Below, in pieces: positions 1 to 10,344 of a stretch of 64,000 nt of DNA. The notes under the pieces were generated by a model. That model ran no database searches. It saw only the letters and a program-made list of their open reading frames with translations, and was not told where the DNA came from. Position 1 is the stretch's first letter. The number at the start of each line of letters is the position of its first letter. The DNA comes from Microcoleus sp. FACHB-672 (GTDB lineage: Bacteria; Cyanobacteriota; Cyanobacteriia; Cyanobacteriales; Oscillatoriaceae): positions 372,001 to 436,000 of the forward strand of contig NZ_JACJOU010000033.1 in NCBI RefSeq assembly GCF_014695725.1. The letters are read 5' to 3'. The position numbers were made by a program, and so were the translations under genes.

Positions 1-302
1 TCAGAATATAACGAATCATAACGATATTATCAACTGGTTGCTTGGCACAAATTTAGGAAGAAACTTTCAAACAGCACTGATAGGTTGTAATCCCCTCGGT
101 GGCTAGAGAAGCGCTGTTTTTTTTTGCGTTGAGCGTCAGATGTCAGCGATGCTTTGCCTAAGCGAGTTTCACCGACATGAGTGCAAGCCGGCAGCAACTT
201 GTGCCGGTGTTCCCTCAAGCAGCATCCGCCTCCATTCCCGAAGCAGGGTAGAATGCAAGGTGAAAACCTTAAACAGCCGAGGGGAAAACAGGGATCTTAA
301 TC
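1..302. other. Window edge, no gene recognised
   Basis: No convincing coding frame was found. Short frames on both strands have no family character and no good ribosome-binding site. The stretch ends with the leader of leuD. A leuC gene, which is often next to leuD, is not visible immediately upstream. Confidence 0.5.
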
Positions 303-848
303 ATGGGCAAAGTGATTCGCGGCCTCATCTTTGTACTAGATGACAACATTGATACCGATCAAATTATTCCGGCTGAATACCTCACGCTAGTTCCCTCGAA
401 ACCGGACGAGTATGAAAAACTGGGAAGCTACGCCTTAGTCGGCTTACCAGACCGCTACGGCAAGTTTATTGATCCGGGTGAAATCAAGACCCGTTACCCA
501 ATTATTATTGCCGGCGAAAACTTTGGCTGCGGTTCCTCACGAGAACACGCACCTATTGCCTTAGGCGCTGCCGGTGTCGAAGCTGTGATCGCCCTCTCCT
601 ACGCTCGCATCTTTTTCCGCAACTGCTCAGCCACCGGCGAACTCTACCCTTGGGAATCCGTTGATCGGCTGTGCGCTCAGTTTGAAACCGGCCAAGAAGT
701 TACCATTGACTTTGAACAAAACCGGCTGGTCAATCACACGCTTGGTAAGACCTACGACCTCAAGCCACTGGGCGAAGTTGGCCCCGTCATTGATGCCGGT
801 GGCATTTTTGCCTATGCCCGTCAAACCGGCATGATTGCTGCCAAGTAA
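303..848 (+). CDS. leuD: 3-isopropylmalate dehydratase small subunit
   Basis: Small subunit of isopropylmalate isomerase, which converts 2- to 3-isopropylmalate in leucine synthesis together with the [4Fe-4S] large subunit LeuC. The 181-residue protein shows the swivelling-domain signatures: DNIDTDQIIPAEYL near residues 13-26, and ENFGCGSSREHAPIAL near residues 72-87, the substrate-binding loop. The length fits the short LeuD type seen in cyanobacteria and archaea rather than the roughly 200-residue proteobacterial type. The ATG follows a purine-rich leader (GAGGGGAAAACAGGG). leuC is not directly upstream. The gene converges on the sugar dehydratase gene at 1035-2963. Family assignment is firm. 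Homoaconitase-type activity is a less likely alternative. Confidence 0.93.
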   Translation: MGKVIRGLIFVLDDNIDTDQIIPAEYLTLVPSKPDEYEKLGSYALVGLPDRYGKFIDPGEIKTRYPIIIAGENFGCGSSREHAPIALGAAGVEAVIALSYARIFFRNCSATGELYPWESVDRLCAQFETGQEVTIDFEQNRLVNHTLGKTYDLKPLGEVGPVIDAGGIFAYARQTGMIAAK

Positions 849-880
849 TCTTGTTAATGTTAATACATTTAAATTGTATA

Positions 881-945
881 AAAAGCGGCACATAAATTTC
901 AATGTTTTTGTTTCATGAAAAGCATTACCTTGATCTGCCGCTTTT
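881..945. terminator. Inverted repeat between convergent genes
   Basis: AAAAGCGGCA (881-890) pairs with TGCCGCTTTT (936-945), a 10-bp stem with a 45-base loop that is itself partly palindromic (TTTCATGAAA). It lies between the convergent leuD and the sugar dehydratase gene, and read from either strand it ends in a short T-run, so a bidirectional terminator is likely. A relic of a small palindromic element is possible. Confidence 0.45.
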
Positions 946-1034
946 ACATTTATGTAATTTAAATGCAAAAATTCTTTCGGATTAGCGTGTATCTGTTAAC
1001 CTCACCCCCTGTTCTCCTAGCTCCTCTCGCCGGC

Positions 1035-2963
1035 TTATTGTGCCGAGACAGGTCTCATTGTGGTCTCAGCAGCTAAAGGTGTTTTTGGCTGATACTCTGG
1101 CACAAGGCCCTGGAGTTCTGTCCGGATGCCGGCGGGATCGGCAAGCCGAGCTTGTGCGAACAGCGCTTCCAGACATGGTTCTAAGCATTTCCAGCGAATT
1201 TTAGATTCATGAGCACAGAAAATCTTGGGATGGTTTGTCGCTTGAGCATTGGCGCTATCAATCAGCAATTCTTCATGAATCTTTTCTCCAGGTCTTAAGC
1301 CGGTGATTTCAATCTCAATGTCCTCTCCCGGTTCCAAACCACTCAAACGAATCATCTGCACAGCTAGATCGTAAATCTTCACAGGTTCACCCATATCCAA
1401 TAAAAACACCTCGCCGCCTTTGGCCATCGCTCCCGCTTGAATTACCAAAGAAGCGGCTTCAGGGATGGACATGAAATAGCGAGTCATCTCTGGATGCGTA
1501 ACTGTAATGGGTTTACCCTCAGCAATTTGCTGGCGGAACCGGGGCACAACGGAACCGCTACTATCTAGCACATTGCCAAATCGAACCATCGTGAAACAGG
1601 TAGGAGTTTTAGGGCGTTCGGCAAGCGCCTGCAAAATCAACTCCGCCACCCGTTTTGTTGCGCCCATAACATTGGTGGGGCGCACCGCCTTATCTGTAGA
1701 AATCAAGACAAATTTGCTGACCCCAGACTCCATCGCACAACGGGCTGCGGTTAGTGTCCCTAAGACATTATTCCAAATCCCCTGAGCGGGATTTGCTTCC
1801 ACTAGGGGAACGTGCTTGTAGGCAGCAGCATGATAAACCGTATCGACCTGATATTTGCTCAAAACATCCTTCAGCTGGACTGAATCGGTTACACTTCCCA
1901 AACAAGCAACTTTATGAAGTGTGGGATAATTTTCAGCCAATTCCATGTCAATGCTGTAAAGGGCAAACTCGCCCATTTCATAAAGCACCAAGCACTTAGG
2001 GTTCTGTAAAGCGATTTGGCGGCACAACTCAGAGCCAATGGAGCCACCCGCACCCGTCACCAAGACCGAGCGGCCCATCACATTCATCTGTAATAACTTT
2101 AAATTCGGCGCAACTTGTTCGCGACCTAACAGGTCGGCAATATCAATGTTGCGAATCTTACTAATAGAAACTTTGCCAGCCAGAATCTCTCCGATGCTGG
2201 GTACAGTCTTGACCACCACCGCTAAAGACTGCAACCGCTCTAAAATTTCAAGCTTGGTTTTCCCGTCCACAGAAGGCATAGCCAAGAGAATCGTATGAAA
2301 ATGCTTTTTCTCTCGAAGTTTGGGTAAATCCTGCGGTGAGTAAACATTCAGTCCCTGAACAACTTGGTGATGGAGAGAGGAATTATCATCCACAAAGGCG
2401 ATCAGGCGATAAGCAGGGTTCGCTGATAAGGATTGTGCCAATTCCGACCCAGATGCCCCAGCTCCGTAAATCACCACTCGTTCTACCGGCACTGTTGTAC
2501 AAGCCATCGAGTTGAGTTTGTAAACGAGCCGGCGCAACGAAAGCCGAAACCCAACCACGAACAGCAGGGTTAGCAGTGCATCTATAATCAGAACCGAGCG
2601 AGGCAGTGACCACAGATCCAGAAAATAAGCAAGGCTAACCAGTGTACCCGAACTAAGCGCGACTGCTTTAAGCGCCGCAGTGAGCAAAAACTCCAAGCTT
2701 GTGTAGCGCAGAATAGGTCGGTAAAGACCCATGACCCGAAAAACAGTGAGTTTAATGCCTATCAGTAAGACGATTAACCCACTGTAGCGATAGATTTCTG
2801 GCACGGAACTCAAAGAGCTAAAGCGCAGTCCCAACGCGCTATAGATGGCGACCAACAGCAGCACAGCGTCGATGGCCATGAGAAAATAGCGTTTTTGCCG
2901 TCTGGATAGTGAAGAAGCCGCACTCAGAAGCACAGCTTTTATCTGTTGGATTAGCAAGTTCAC
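1035..2963 (-). CDS. Membrane-bound nucleoside-diphosphate-sugar dehydratase/epimerase (CapD/WbpM family)
   Basis: The 642-residue protein begins with about four membrane helices (residues ~25-125). A first Rossmann-like domain follows, with VVIYGAGASGSELAQSL near residue 165, and then the catalytic NAD-dependent SDR domain from about residue 295 (TGAGGSIGSEL). The latter contains AAYKHVPLVEANP and LISTDKAVRPTNVMGATKRVAE. In this long membrane-bound class the usual catalytic Tyr of YxxxK is replaced by Met (here MGATK), as described for WbpM. By family it probably makes UDP-4-keto-6-deoxy-N-acetylhexosamine for exopolysaccharide, O-antigen or sheath synthesis. No glycosyltransferase cluster surrounds it, so the product sugar is unknown. 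It is divergent from ndhM. Confidence 0.9.
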   Translation of the reverse strand: MNLLIQQIKAVLLSAASSLSRRQKRYFLMAIDAVLLLVAIYSALGLRFSSLSSVPEIYRYSGLIVLLIGIKLTVFRVMGLYRPILRYTSLEFLLTAALKAVALSSGTLVSLAYFLDLWSLPRSVLIIDALLTLLFVVGFRLSLRRLVYKLNSMACTTVPVERVVIYGAGASGSELAQSLSANPAYRLIAFVDDNSSLHHQVVQGLNVYSPQDLPKLREKKHFHTILLAMPSVDGKTKLEILERLQSLAVVVKTVPSIGEILAGKVSISKIRNIDIADLLGREQVAPNLKLLQMNVMGRSVLVTGAGGSIGSELCRQIALQNPKCLVLYEMGEFALYSIDMELAENYPTLHKVACLGSVTDSVQLKDVLSKYQVDTVYHAAAYKHVPLVEANPAQGIWNNVLGTLTAARCAMESGVSKFVLISTDKAVRPTNVMGATKRVAELILQALAERPKTPTCFTMVRFGNVLDSSGSVVPRFRQQIAEGKPITVTHPEMTRYFMSIPEAASLVIQAGAMAKGGEVFLLDMGEPVKIYDLAVQMIRLSGLEPGEDIEIEITGLRPGEKIHEELLIDSANAQATNHPKIFCAHESKIRWKCLEPCLEALFAQARLADPAGIRTELQGLVPEYQPKTPLAAETTMRPVSAQ

Positions 2964-3026
2964 GGAGACTCTACAAATTGCTATGATTTAATTCGTATTT
3001 GTAAAGATTTGCATAAATCTGGCTCT

Positions 3027-3368
3027 ATGTTGCTAAAATCTACCACTCGCCATATCCACATATTCACCGCCGACGTTGAAAACAACGAACTCGTTCCTAA
3101 CGACCAGGTATTAACCCTTGATGTCGATCCAGACAACGAATTGCTCTGGAAGCAAGACACCTTGCAACAGGTCTACCGCAAGTTTGATGAGCTGGTTGAA
3201 TCCTACGACGGGCAAGACCTAACAGAATATAACCTCCGCCGGATTGGTTCCGATTTAGAACATTTTGTGCGCTCGCTCCTTCAAAGTGGCAAAATCTCCT
3301 ACAACTTGAACAGCCGCGCCCTCAACTACAGCATGGGACTTCCTCAAGTGGTTTCCCAAGATAGTTAG
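3027..3368 (+). CDS. ndhM: NAD(P)H-quinone oxidoreductase subunit M
   Basis: NdhM is a peripheral subunit of the cyanobacterial/chloroplast NDH-1 complex, specific to the oxygenic photosynthetic lineage, and needed for assembly of the cytoplasmic hydrophilic arm. The 113-residue protein has the family core: LTLDVDPDNELLW, VYRKFDELVESYDG, DLTEYNLRRIGSDLEHF and ISYNLNSRALNYSMGLPQ. The reading frame extends to an upstream ATG at 3009, but homologues begin MLLKSTTRH, so ATG 3027 is chosen. It is divergent from the sugar dehydratase gene; the intervening ~60 bases must hold promoters for both. Confidence 0.93.
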   Translation: MLLKSTTRHIHIFTADVENNELVPNDQVLTLDVDPDNELLWKQDTLQQVYRKFDELVESYDGQDLTEYNLRRIGSDLEHFVRSLLQSGKISYNLNSRALNYSMGLPQVVSQDS

Positions 3369-3450
3369 AGCGCTTTCTACTGATCCAAGCCATGCCTATT
3401 TATACCGCAGTCAAGAGCGGCAGCAAAGGAGAGATCAAGCTGAATTTTCC

Positions 3451-3759
3451 TCAGATTTTCTTTCCGTCTCCAAAATAATGGGTTACGATCTCAGCGATCT
3501 CGCTCACCTTACTGCCGCCGCTGTAACAACTGTTTTGTTTGTGGGCAATTTGACGGTTGGCCATAAACCGACTCCAAAAACCCGCGATAAACTGATCCAT
3601 CGTTTCAGAAAGCACCCAAGCGTTGAGGCGCATCATCTGATAATTCATCTCCTGAGACTGCTTCAGCGCTGCGAGTGTTTGATTTATCTCCAGGCTATCA
3701 GGGCATTCTGGCTCCACAATGCTGGGATTGGAAACCGGCTCAAAATTAGGAGTGGGCAT
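3451..3759 (-). CDS. Hypothetical protein, about 102 residues
   Basis: No family recognised. The reading frame can start at TTG 3771, but the internal ATG at 3759 gives MPTPNFEPVSN and is preferred. The protein is soluble, with a helical middle (LEINQTLAALKQSQEMNYQMMRLNAWVLSETMDQFIAGFWSRF) and a short basic/Cys-containing tail. A frame of similar length on the opposite strand (3478-3774) has a less protein-like composition and is treated as its shadow. The gene converges with ndhM. It is plausible as a lineage-specific cyanobacterial protein but unproven. Confidence 0.5.
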   Translation of the reverse strand: MPTPNFEPVSNPSIVEPECPDSLEINQTLAALKQSQEMNYQMMRLNAWVLSETMDQFIAGFWSRFMANRQIAHKQNSCYSGGSKVSEIAEIVTHYFGDGKKI

Positions 3760-4209
3760 GGCAATGACCAATAGAGGTGAATAAATCGATCTGGTAAGAG
3801 GATTCCCTAGGGCTAAGAGAACCTAAAGAGTAAAATCAGGATGAATGCTAGAAAAATACTGGCGCATGGGTGGCTAACATCTTTGAGCAAGTCAATGGAG
3901 CGACTTTAAGTTTTCATTTAAAAGCTCCCTTACCCTTCTGTAAGGGGTAAATTTTTACAACAAAGTAGTGAAAACGCTCCCTGGCATCCTTTTAGGGCGC
4001 TGCAATTACTCGCATCCTGAGCGAAAATGAAGAGAAGCCTTTTGTGCTGTACTTTCACCAGCAATCGCCCACCTTTAAAGAATCAGGCACTACAATAAAC
4101 CACATCTGCAATACTGCAACTTAACAATTAGAGCCTCAACCAGCTAGCCTGATAAGGCGTTTGCTAAGCAAGGCTGTAGCAACAACAGCTGATAGGCGCG
4201 AGGAATCCC
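3760..4209. other. Intergenic region with one hairpin
   Basis: No gene seen. It holds a 7-bp hairpin CCCTTAC-CCTTCT-GTAAGGG at 3927-3946, followed after GTAAA by TTTTT, so it would act on the + strand. The upstream neighbour, however, lies on the - strand. It may end an untranslated transcript. The remainder is the leader of the PP2C gene. Confidence 0.35.
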
Positions 4210-6657
4210 ATGCAAAACGACGCGGCAACAATTGACTGCCCCAAGGCCACCTGTCAGACTTCTAACCCGGAGACTCACAAGTTTTGCCAGAAATGTCGCG
4301 CGCCCTTACCGCGACGATACCTTTGGGCTGTAGGGAAAGGACTACCCGTCTATAAACCCGGACAGATAATAGCCGATCGCTACTTGCGAAAGTCTGAGCA
4401 GATTTTACTGGATACTAAACCAGGATTTCCACCGGCAGTACCCGAAGAAATCCCCGAACCGATCGCCGCCTATCTTAGATTATTCCCTTACCGGCTGCAC
4501 ATCCCTCAAGTGTACGGACAACTGCATCCGCGCTCAGAAGGCCGGCAAACCCCTGACATTTGGCTGTTAGAACCGGCACCCGTTGGTCTCGATTCCGAAA
4601 CAGTCAACCTGCAATTGCGCCCGCAGCTAACCATCGCCTGGAAAAATGCCACTGCTATGCGGCAGATGAATTGGCTGTGGCAGATCGCTCAGTTGTGGCA
4701 GCCGTGTAGCACAGAAAACGTGGCTTCCAGTCTGCTTAATCCAGAACTGCTGCGAGTCGAAGGGCCACTCGTTCGATTGTTACATCTGCAAAGTGATCGA
4801 ACCCCTGCAACCCTAGGGCAACTGGGCCAGATGTGGTCACAATGGGTGCAAACAGCTAAATCCCCGCTCGCTCCCTTTCTCGATAAATTGTGCCAAATGC
4901 TAATAGAAGGGCGAGTGCGAACCGGCGAACATCTCGTCGCTCTTCTAGATCGAGGACTGGCCATCTGCGGGCAAACACAATCTCGCACTTATGAAATTGC
5001 CACACGCACCGACACCGGACCCAGCCGTAGGCGAAATGAAGATGCTTGCTACCCAGTCAGCGGCACCAACCAAAGCTCAGCAACCGAATCTTTAGCCATT
5101 GTTTGCGACGGCATTGGAGGCCATGAAGGGGGCAATGTCGCCTCTGCCATTGCGATTGAGGCTATCCGGCAGCGAGTGAAGCAGTTGCAGTCCCATTCTC
5201 AAGATTTAGAGCCTCAAAGCCTGATCACTGAACTAGAAGAATCAGCCTGTGCCGCCAATGATGCGATCAGTGACCGCAACAACGACGAACAGCGCCAAGG
5301 TCGCCAGCGCATGGGCACAACTTTGGTCATGGCTTTTGCAAAAGCTCACGAACTGTATCTTACCAACATTGGCGACAGTCGAGCTTACTTGATCTCCCAC
5401 AATGGCTGCTATCAAGTAACCCTAGATGATGATGTGGCAACTCGCGAAGTGCGCCTAGGCTACGCTCTTTACCGAGATGCTGTACAACAGCCGGCAGCAG
5501 GTTCCCTGGTTCAGGCACTGGGGATGGCAGCTTCAGGAATGCTACACCCCTCTGTCGGGCGCTTTGTAATCGACGAAGATTGTCTTTTTCTGTTGTGTTC
5601 CGATGGGCTGAGCGACAATGACCGCGTCGAGCAATACTGGGAAAGTGAAATTCTGCCCGTGTTAACCGGCCAGACCAATGTAGCCACGGCAGCGACCCGA
5701 TTAATCGCCCTCGGCAACAGCCAAAATGGCCACGATAACGTCACCGTCGGGATAGTCTGTTGTCGGGTGAAAGAAAACAAGAACGCCAACATCACTCCAG
5801 AATTGCTGCTAGCCCAGCTGGACGCTGCGGACTTACCAGAAAATACAGCAGGGGCAAATCAGACCGCTTTATCCACTGCCCCCACACAGCTAGTAGAGCG
5901 TCCGCGTCGAGCCGGCAGCCCCTTGCCACTATTGTTGCTGATTGCGATGTTACTAGGGCTTCCCGTCCTAGCGTACTGGCTCATCCCAGGAGTCAAAGAA
6001 GGGGTCGATCCCTTGATTGGGCGGGTGCCGGATTCTAATCCCGATCCTGAGCCGGTTACTCCTGTGGTCGATGCCTCTGTAGAGTCCTTAAACGTGGGTT
6101 CTCTGATCCGAATTCAAAATTTGGCACCAGAAGCCGTTGAAGGTCAAACTCAGCTAGCACAGTTACTCAGCCAACCGGGACAACCAGATATTGCCGGCTC
6201 AGTGTCGGCAGGCAGTGTTGTGAAAGTTCTTCGTAAACAGACAACCGCTGATCGGATGAGCTGGTTGCAACTCCAAGTCTGCTGGATACCGCCCCGAAGT
6301 CGGGTTAACTCAGCCGCTAGCCAACCACAGCTAGCTGAACGTGAGGCTGCGCCCGTTAACAATAACACTGAGCAACGCTTGAATAGTCCTACACCCCAGC
6401 AAACGCCGGTAGTTAAACCCAGCGGCAAAGCTACGACTGTCGAACCAGTCACTCGGCCTCCTGTGCGACAAAATCCGATTGGCTGGATGGCAGAGGAGAA
6501 AGTTCGCTCGGTCGCCCTTGCTATTCCCGATCCGAAACCCGAACAGGTGGGTGAGTGTGTTCAAGAGCCGGCTACCTCCCCAGCAGCAACCACCGCCCCA
6601 CCTCCTTCTGCCGCTACGCCGACTCCATCTGCCTCTCCCCAGCCAAGTCAGCAGTAA
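4210..6657 (+). CDS. Membrane-anchored PP2C-type Ser/Thr phosphatase with zinc ribbon
   Basis: The 815-residue protein starts with a zinc-ribbon-like motif (DCPKATC...FCQKCRAPLP, residues 9-36). A conserved cytoplasmic N-terminal region follows, then a PPM/PP2C phosphatase domain at about 262-525. The metal-binding motifs are intact: RTDTGPSRRRNED, VCDGIGGHEGG (Asp300), LLCSDGLSDND and GHDNVTVGIV. One membrane helix lies near 571-592 (PLPLLLLIAMLLGLPVLAYWLI). The roughly 220-residue tail after it is predicted to lie outside the membrane. It has an SH3-like stretch near 620-690 and a Pro/Thr/Ser-rich end. The layout suggests a phosphatase opposing Hanks-type kinases with an extracytoplasmic sensing or anchoring tail. 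No kinase gene is adjacent. Confidence 0.85.
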   Translation: MQNDAATIDCPKATCQTSNPETHKFCQKCRAPLPRRYLWAVGKGLPVYKPGQIIADRYLRKSEQILLDTKPGFPPAVPEEIPEPIAAYLRLFPYRLHIPQVYGQLHPRSEGRQTPDIWLLEPAPVGLDSETVNLQLRPQLTIAWKNATAMRQMNWLWQIAQLWQPCSTENVASSLLNPELLRVEGPLVRLLHLQSDRTPATLGQLGQMWSQWVQTAKSPLAPFLDKLCQMLIEGRVRTGEHLVALLDRGLAICGQTQSRTYEIATRTDTGPSRRRNEDACYPVSGTNQSSATESLAIVCDGIGGHEGGNVASAIAIEAIRQRVKQLQSHSQDLEPQSLITELEESACAANDAISDRNNDEQRQGRQRMGTTLVMAFAKAHELYLTNIGDSRAYLISHNGCYQVTLDDDVATREVRLGYALYRDAVQQPAAGSLVQALGMAASGMLHPSVGRFVIDEDCLFLLCSDGLSDNDRVEQYWESEILPVLTGQTNVATAATRLIALGNSQNGHDNVTVGIVCCRVKENKNANITPELLLAQLDAADLPENTAGANQTALSTAPTQLVERPRRAGSPLPLLLLIAMLLGLPVLAYWLIPGVKEGVDPLIGRVPDSNPDPEPVTPVVDASVESLNVGSLIRIQNLAPEAVEGQTQLAQLLSQPGQPDIAGSVSAGSVVKVLRKQTTADRMSWLQLQVCWIPPRSRVNSAASQPQLAEREAAPVNNNTEQRLNSPTPQQTPVVKPSGKATTVEPVTRPPVRQNPIGWMAEEKVRSVALAIPDPKPEQVGECVQEPATSPAATTAPPPSAATPTPSASPQPSQQ

Positions 6658-6936
6658 GGGAGAGTTTCACCCCTGAGGTATATTTAAACAATTTTTGAGG
6701 GAAACCTTCCCCTTAGGATTAGCACTGACCCGCTCACACTCATCTAGCACCCAACATTTAAGCCCATTGCCACTCTGTGTGGCCGTTTTGTGTTGTGTCT
6801 GCCGGGAATAAATCGGGCAGTCCCAGCCGGAAGTTCTTCTTGCTGTAAAGGTGTAGGCACCTCAGTCGCAATCTAAAATCTCAATCTAAAATTTAAAATG
6901 ATAGGAGCCGGCAATTTCCGAGTATAGAGCTGTCTG

Positions 6937-7398
6937 ATGCCCAAACGTTTGACTATCGAGGCTCACTTAAGCCTTAAAGATTTAGAGACTCGCTATCGTA
7001 AAGCCAAAGACCCCGTCGCTCGCAGTCATTGGCAGATTGTGTGGCTCTTGGCTCAAGGCAAACCCACCCACGCCGTGGTCGAGGCAACCGGCTATTCTGC
7101 CACCTGGGTCAGGAAAATAGCCGGTCGCTATAACCAATGTGGAGCCGAAGGGCTAGGTGATCGCCGGCATGAAAATCCAGGGGGCGAACCCTTGCTGTCA
7201 GAACAGCAGCAGCAAGAACTCTGGGAAGCTCTACAAGGCCCAGCTCCCGACGGTGGGCCGTGGAATAGTCGCAAAGTGGCAGAATGGATGGCCACCCAGA
7301 TCGGGCGTCAGGTATCCGATCAGCGAGGCTGGGATTACCTACAGCGGTTGGACATTAGCGGACAGCGCCCAAGCCGGCGAGAAACGGTTGATAAGTAA
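6937..7398 (+). CDS. Winged-helix HTH protein related to IS630 transposase N-terminus
   Basis: The 153-residue protein matches the N-terminal DNA-binding half of IS630/Tc1-type transposases: a HTH (THAVVEATGYSATWVRKIAGRYNQCGAEGL) followed by the second winged-helix segment (LSEQQQQELWEAL...WNSRKVAEWMATQIGRQVSDQRGWDYLQRLDI). The DDE catalytic domain is absent: the frame stops at 7398 and cobS starts converging 65 bases later. No terminal inverted repeats or TA target duplication were found. It may be a decayed element or a domesticated stand-alone HTH protein. The reading frame is intact, which favours the latter. Confidence 0.7.
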   Translation: MPKRLTIEAHLSLKDLETRYRKAKDPVARSHWQIVWLLAQGKPTHAVVEATGYSATWVRKIAGRYNQCGAEGLGDRRHENPGGEPLLSEQQQQELWEALQGPAPDGGPWNSRKVAEWMATQIGRQVSDQRGWDYLQRLDISGQRPSRRETVDK

Positions 7399-7463
7399 TG
7401 GGGCATTGGGCATTGGGAATGATACATTTCTCCTACTCTCCCACTCAGGACTCAGGACTCATT
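7399..7463. repeat. Short tandem heptamer-type repeats
   Basis: Tandem GGGCATT units (GGGGCATTGGGCATTGGG) are followed by CTACTCTCCCACTCAG (7433-7448) and ACTCAGGACTCAGGACTC. The 16-mer recurs exactly at 10401-10416. The stretch lies between convergent genes. Confidence 0.7.
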
Positions 7464-8258
7464 TCACAAGCCGGTGAGCAGACACAGTAGCAGCGCTTCA
7501 GTCCATTCCACAACTGCGCCGTAGGTATCGCCGGTGTGACCTCCTAATTTGCGATTAAACCAAGCGCCGGTAAGCACGGCAATCGCACCGCCCCCCAAAG
7601 CCATGCCGACGGCAACTAGCCATTGATCACGATTTAGAAGAATTTGTAACCCACTCAAACCGAGGAGTAACACCAAACCCGGCAAAAGATCCAGCGGTGA
7701 ATGCATGGAAGCTTTGTGAATCGCGCCTTTGCCAATGGTTTTGAGATAGGGATAGCGGGCAATCGCCACCAGTTGGCCCCACCGGCCCCAACCTGCAACC
7801 GCCATCAAGGCTAGCCAGCGATAGCCATCTAAGTCGTGCAGGCCGGCTGTTTTGAGCAACAGCAGGGCAACGGCAGCCATGGCCCCAAATGCCCCCGTAA
7901 CGCTATCTGCCATGACTTGCAGCCGCCGCTGAGGGTCAGGCACGGCTAGCCCATCGGCAGTATCCATCGCACCATCAAGATGCAGTCCGCCGGTTAAAGC
8001 GATCCAAGTGACAACGACTAAGACTGATCGCGTTAGCACCGGCATTGCTAGCTGCTGCAAGCCGGCATCTAAAAGTCCCAAAAGTCCCCCAATCATGATG
8101 CCGATCGCTGGGGCCATCCGCGCGATTCCTCGAAATTCAAGCGTCCAAGCCGCTGGCACCGGCAAACAGGTATAGAATGCAATCGCAGCAGCTAGAGTCT
8201 CTCCTTGCCGGCGCATAAACTGGATGCTTTCTCTGGCTAACCTTTGATGCTCCGCCAT
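7464..8258 (-). CDS. cobS: Adenosylcobinamide-GDP ribazoletransferase (cobalamin synthase)
   Basis: Joins adenosylcobinamide-GDP and alpha-ribazole (phosphate) at the inner membrane in the last part of cobalamin synthesis. The 264-residue polytopic protein carries family motifs: [12 protein letters not shown] near the N-terminus, [30 protein letters not shown] and the C-terminal [20 protein letters not shown]. The frame extends to 8462, but the extra 68 residues are unlike the family and overlap the divergent neighbour. ATG 8258 gives the usual length and is preceded by ATAT and a purine stretch. No B12 riboswitch was recognised in the ~185-base leader. Other cob genes are not nearby. Confidence 0.9.
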   Translation of the reverse strand: MAEHQRLARESIQFMRRQGETLAAAIAFYTCLPVPAAWTLEFRGIARMAPAIGIMIGGLLGLLDAGLQQLAMPVLTRSVLVVVTWIALTGGLHLDGAMDTADGLAVPDPQRRLQVMADSVTGAFGAMAAVALLLLKTAGLHDLDGYRWLALMAVAGWGRWGQLVAIARYPYLKTIGKGAIHKASMHSPLDLLPGLVLLLGLSGLQILLNRDQWLVAVGMALGGGAIAVLTGAWFNRKLGGHTGDTYGAVVEWTEALLLCLLTGL

Positions 8259-8443
8259 ATAAAAAAAATTCCTATTTTTCCTTGTGCAGGGGACTAGCTT
8301 GCCCCCCTGACCTGTGCCAGAATTGTACCCAGAACACCTATTCGCTGCCTGTTCCGGTGGGTGTGTTAATACAGAAATAAGGCTCCCACTGGATGCCGCC
8401 GGTTTCGCTGCAAGCAAGGATTTGACACCAGAGGCTTTTCCCC

Positions 8444-8896
8444 ATGAATTCTGATCAATCAAACATCAGGGTGCCCGCCCCCTGTATCATAGACACTGGC
8501 ATTGTTGTGAACAAGCTAGATATGCGCCGCTTGCTCGCCGATCTAGGGCGAGTTCACTACATCCACACCCAAGATGGTAAATGGCAAAGCGAGGGTGAAG
8601 GATTTGTGATTGAGGTGTTTGCCGATCCTCATCGCTCTACCCTTGTCGCTAACCATGCTCTTTATCTAAATGTTTATAGTTTTGACTATCTAGAGCTTAA
8701 GCGCTCTGGTGAGCGGGAAAGTTATTTTGAACTTGTTCAGGAGAACCGGCATCTGCAGCTTATCCCCCTCTCTAACCCCCTACAAGAGCAACACACCAGC
8801 CACTTAAATGCTGCTGCCTTGGAGGCTGTACTCACGGAGGTACTTTCCGCCAAGTTGGATGCTGAAATGGACGACGAAGGAACCTTCCCGTTTTAA
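8444..8896 (+). CDS. Conserved hypothetical protein, 150 residues
   Basis: Soluble acidic protein with mixed alpha/beta character ([58 protein letters not shown]) and an acidic end ([12 protein letters not shown]). No signal peptide or membrane helix is present. The even composition and placement just upstream of tgt-psbK suggest a conserved cyanobacterial protein, but I cannot name its family. The start at ATG 8444 follows no strong Shine-Dalgarno; an in-frame start at the ATG of MRRLLADL (codon 27, about 8522) is possible. It is divergent from cobS. Confidence 0.65.
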   Translation: MNSDQSNIRVPAPCIIDTGIVVNKLDMRRLLADLGRVHYIHTQDGKWQSEGEGFVIEVFADPHRSTLVANHALYLNVYSFDYLELKRSGERESYFELVQENRHLQLIPLSNPLQEQHTSHLNAAALEAVLTEVLSAKLDAEMDDEGTFPF

Positions 8897-8992
8897 AGTT
8901 AAGGGTGAAGTGCAAACGCACCAGCGTTCAACTGTTAAAGTGCTCAGTTTTTAGCTGACGGATCAATTCAAACCTCTCCAACTGCCTGTTGA

Positions 8993-10123
<1,131 letters not shown>

Positions 10124-10183
10124 GCAGCTCATGTTACGATCCATGTCAATTATTAAAACTGTGTTGGAGAGGTAGGTATCTGT

Positions 10184-10321
10184 ATGGACGCAGCACTGCT
10201 GTTGGCAAAACTGCCTGAAGCTTACGCAATTTTTGACCCCCTGGTAGATGTTCTACCGATCATCCCAGTATTTTTCCTCCTGCTGGCTTTCGTTTGGCAA
10301 GCTGCCGTAGGTTTCAGATAA
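10184..10321 (+). CDS. psbK: Photosystem II reaction centre protein K
   Basis: 45-residue precursor. The mature part begins at about [17 protein letters not shown], and the first eight residues (MDAALLLA) are removed in known PsbK. A single membrane helix follows ([20 protein letters not shown]). PsbK sits at the periphery of PSII near CP43 and supports assembly. The start at ATG 10184 follows GGAGAGGTAGG. It is probably transcribed with or just after tgt and is followed by a large inverted repeat that likely terminates transcription before the convergent GST gene. Confidence 0.95.
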   Translation: MDAALLLAKLPEAYAIFDPLVDVLPIIPVFFLLLAFVWQAAVGFR

Positions 10322-10344
10322 GAAGAGGGATTAGGGGGTTAGAG

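Noticed and set aside
140-343. 67-codon frame overlapping the leuD start
   Set aside because: It overlaps the well-supported leuD start out of frame and has no family character.
3478-3774. 98-codon frame on the + strand over the 3451-3759 gene
   Set aside because: Its composition (Leu/His/Arg-rich) looks like antisense translation, and the opposite frame is more protein-like.
8259-8443. Cobalamin riboswitch upstream of cobS
   Set aside because: Looked for the conserved B12-box elements on the - strand; the key conserved blocks were not present.
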